NCBI GenBank assembly: GCA_036375275.1 | Contig: DASUSF010000419.1 | Location: 1-8,691, forward strand | Direction of reading: 5' to 3' | From: DASUSF01 sp036375275 | GTDB lineage: Bacteria > Pseudomonadota > Alphaproteobacteria > Geminicoccales > Geminicoccaceae | DNA: 8,691 bases | In this document: in pieces, positions 6,621 through 8,691 of the stretch | Layout of the letters: each line of letters opens with the position of its first letter | Position numbering within the stretch: position 1 is the stretch's first letter | Made by a program: the position numbers and the translations under genes | Notes under the pieces: model-generated | Databases searched by the model: none | Seen by the model: only the letters and a program-made list of their open reading frames with translations | What the model was told of the DNA's origin: nothing

Positions 6621-8567
6621 GTGCGTCTTCGAGCCCTTCTGGCAGCGGTCTGTTCTCTCGTCGCCCTGAACCTTCTCGCCTGCCCTGCAGCCGCATCTCG
6701 CTCGATCGAGCAGTGCCTGGAGCAGGCGGAGCGGTCCTTCGCCGGGAGGGCCGTGAAAAGGACCTTCCGCTCGTCGCCCCCCGCCAGCTACGACGCCGTC
6801 GTCGCCGATGCGACGGGGGTCGTCTGGCGTCTCCGGCAGCCGCGCCGGGACACCGGAAGGGAACGCTACGCCGTCACCTTCGACGGCACCGACAACTGCT
6901 GGATCGGCGGCGAGATCATCGGCACCGGCGAGACGTCGACCATCGCCCCCTCGGGCATGCACGTCGGGGCGAGGTTCCCGACGCAGCGCACCGAGATTCA
7001 CTCGTTGAAAGTGAGGAAGACGCGCAAGGGCATCCGCGTCGGCTCGGATGCGTCCGATCTGCGCCTCACGAACATATGGTTCGACAGGATCGTGGGCACG
7101 TGCCTCGTCGCGGAACATCAGGGCGATCTGATCGTCGACCACGCCTTCTTCAACCGGTGCGCCTATGCGCTGAAGCTCCGTAGCCGTCAGGCCGGCAGCA
7201 GCTTGACCGTCCGCAACAGCCTGATCCGGATCGACAACGGGCCGGGATTGCGGCCAAGGGGCCGCCTCCTGCACGGGCTTCCTGCGCGATCCGACATGCA
7301 GGTATACTTCGAGGACAACATCGTCGTCACGGCGAAGCGTCTGGACAGCGGGAGCCTGTCCGTCATCGCGGGGAACTGTGCCGGCAACACCTTGATCTGG
7401 ATCGGCGAAGGCAGCTACCCGGGAAGCCTGCCGGGCTGTTTCGATGTCGTCGAAGGTCGGCAGGCATGGCGCGAGGCGAGGAGCGCCTGGAAGAAACGGT
7501 ACCTGGAGCGGCTCGCGGGAGCCCCGGATCGTCCGGCTCCCGGCGGCGGGACGCCGCCGCCGAGCGGGCTCTGCGCCGTGCCGGAGGTGCCCGACGCGAT
7601 CCCGCCGCGGAAGACGGTCGGCAACGGTTCGCCCGCGAGCTGCACCGAGGGCGGGCTGCGCCAGGCGCTCGCGGGCGGCGGCACGATCACCTTCGCCTGC
7701 GGTTCATCGCCCGTGACCATCCCGGTGGCGGCCGAGCTGGTGATCTCCAGCCCCACGGTGCTCGACGGGGCCGGCGTCGTGACCCTGGATGGGCAGGACC
7801 GGACGCGCATCATCCGTAACGACAGCCGGCTGATCCTGAAGAAGATGGCGCTGACGCGCGGTCGCAAGGAATACGTCTGGGACGGCTTTCCCAACGGCGG
7901 CGGCGCCGTCAAGACCTCCTATGGCCACCACCTCTACGTGGTGGACAGCACCTTCACGGACAACTGGACCAGCGACCACGGGTCCGGCGGCGCCATCTTC
8001 CAGGCCGGCGCCGGGTCCTTGACCGTGATCCGCTCTCTCTTCCAGGACAACGTCGGCGGTGGCGGGGGCGCCATCTACAACCTGCTCGCCGAGCTGCACG
8101 TGGTCGACTCGGCATTCGTGCGCAACCAAGGCTCCAGCGGTCGCAAGGGCGGCGGCGGGATCATGACCGACGGCGCCAGCGGCGAGAGCCACAGCGGGAG
8201 ATCGGGCGGCGAGATCGTCGTCTGCGGCAGCACCTTCGATGCCAACGATGCGCTCGCGACCGGCGGAGGCGCCTACCTCTTCGCCTACGGCACGGACGCC
8301 GTGAGCGTCATGCATTCGACCTTCACCGGCAACACGGCGACGCCCAACGAAGGAGGGCTCTCGATGGGCGGTGGCCTGCGCCTCGGGGCATCGCCCGCGC
8401 TCGTCTCGAGGTCGACGTTCCGCAACAACATCGCGAGGATGGGCGGTGGCATCGCGACCCAGGGCGATGAGCAGACGCAGGTGCGGGACTCGACGTTCGC
8501 GTGCAACTCGAGCGACATCGAAGGGGGCAACGTGCTCTCGAGCGGAAACAGCGTGCTCGGATGCTGA
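6621..8567 (+). CDS. Exported two-module right-handed parallel beta-helix protein
   Basis: This 648-residue protein starts at GTG 6621 with GGGAG (6610-6614) 6 nt upstream. A signal peptide is clear (basic MRLR, hydrophobic core, cut near AAA25-S26), although LLAC (18-21) leaves a lipoprotein possible. Module 1, about 55-295, is an irregular beta-helix (TDNCWIGGEIIG, LKVRKTRKGIRVGS, LRLTNIWFDRIVGTCLV, LTVRNSLIRIDN) that ends with GNCAGNTLIWIGEGSYPGSLPGCF and a Trp-rich helix. A Gly/Pro linker follows (about 300-316). Module 2, 335-648, opens with CTEGGLRQALAGGGTITFACG and LDGAGVVTLDGQ. It then shows seven coils marked by S-[TLA]-F-x-x-N (443, 472, 497, 537, 566, 598, 624), alternating with GGG/GGA turns, like polymorphic outer-membrane or pectate-lyase-type helices. 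Eleven cysteines, one of them the last residue, suggest disulfides. It is probably a surface or periplasmic carbohydrate-binding or -cleaving protein or an adhesin; no catalytic residues can be assigned. Confidence 0.85.
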   Translation: MRLRALLAAVCSLVALNLLACPAAASRSIEQCLEQAERSFAGRAVKRTFRSSPPASYDAVVADATGVVWRLRQPRRDTGRERYAVTFDGTDNCWIGGEIIGTGETSTIAPSGMHVGARFPTQRTEIHSLKVRKTRKGIRVGSDASDLRLTNIWFDRIVGTCLVAEHQGDLIVDHAFFNRCAYALKLRSRQAGSSLTVRNSLIRIDNGPGLRPRGRLLHGLPARSDMQVYFEDNIVVTAKRLDSGSLSVIAGNCAGNTLIWIGEGSYPGSLPGCFDVVEGRQAWREARSAWKKRYLERLAGAPDRPAPGGGTPPPSGLCAVPEVPDAIPPRKTVGNGSPASCTEGGLRQALAGGGTITFACGSSPVTIPVAAELVISSPTVLDGAGVVTLDGQDRTRIIRNDSRLILKKMALTRGRKEYVWDGFPNGGGAVKTSYGHHLYVVDSTFTDNWTSDHGSGGAIFQAGAGSLTVIRSLFQDNVGGGGGAIYNLLAELHVVDSAFVRNQGSSGRKGGGGIMTDGASGESHSGRSGGEIVVCGSTFDANDALATGGGAYLFAYGTDAVSVMHSTFTGNTATPNEGGLSMGGGLRLGASPALVSRSTFRNNIARMGGGIATQGDEQTQVRDSTFACNSSDIEGGNVLSSGNSVLGC

Positions 8568-8691
8568 GCCAGGGCACTCCTCGATGAGGGACGCCCGGAC
8601 ACGCCGCGGCAATCGAGACCGATGGCTACCCAACGGCGCAGAGCGGCCCCTTCCGGACGATGGCTTGTCGGGAGGCGATCGCGTCTGGCCG
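8568..8691. other. Window end with no supported gene
   Basis: Two plus-strand frames open here and run off the edge, from ATG 8584 and from ATG 8622 (beginning MATQRRRAAPSGRW). Neither has a good ribosome site or recognisable content over the few codons visible. No strong terminator hairpin follows the beta-helix gene; the CCTC-GAT-GAGG stem near 8579-8589 is only four pairs. Confidence 0.5.

Noticed and set aside
6424..6669. 81-codon plus-strand frame before the beta-helix gene
   Set aside because: No ribosome site, no recognisable content, and it overlaps the well-supported GTG start and signal peptide in another frame.
7704..8633. 309-codon minus-strand frame opposite the beta-helix gene
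   Set aside because: Shadow; Ala/Val/Arg/Asp-rich with no domain, while the plus strand shows regular beta-helix coils.

Overview
The window is very GC-rich, and its protein-coding genes have strongly GC-biased third codon positions, which is why long antisense shadow frames run opposite every real gene. The LepA sequence, a Braun-type alanine-zipper lipoprotein, a DUF892/YciE-type ferritin-like protein and a possible EcfG-type stress promoter all point to an alphaproteobacterium, perhaps in or near the Rhodospirillales. That placement is inference from composition and protein character, because no search could be run.

Layout. Bases 1-303 hold no confident gene. lepA (elongation factor 4, plus strand) follows and converges, with a 17-bp overlap, on a three-gene minus-strand operon at 2090-4769. 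In transcription order the operon encodes a small two-helix membrane protein, a family-4 glycosyltransferase and an O-antigen ligase/polymerase-like membrane protein. The junctions are 4-bp stop/start overlaps, so translation is probably coupled, and the likely job is building or attaching a surface polysaccharide. A complete tRNA-Ser(GGA) with encoded CCA and a good promoter follows at 4970-5057. Next comes a small outer-membrane-type lipoprotein gene (5237-5509, plus). A strong hairpin at 5655-5698 separates it from the convergent DUF892 gene (5719-6225, minus). The intergenic stretch 6226-6620 carries a candidate general-stress promoter, a possible 17-codon leader ORF, an AT-rich promoter-like patch and a short dyad. 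The last gene (6621-8567, plus) encodes a 648-residue exported parallel beta-helix protein made of two different beta-helix modules joined by a Gly/Pro linker. The final 124 bases contain no supported gene.

Most genes are ordinary for a chromosome: translation factor, tRNA and envelope genes. I see no defence system, CRISPR array, insertion sequence or prophage. The most striking point is in LepA: the catalytic histidine of the G3 motif (DTPGH) is leucine (DTPGL, residue 84), while every other GTPase and LepA-specific motif looks intact. Other points worth checking are the two-module beta-helix protein, the stress-promoter and leader arrangement at the DUF892 gene, and an extra Cys pair in the alanine-zipper lipoprotein.
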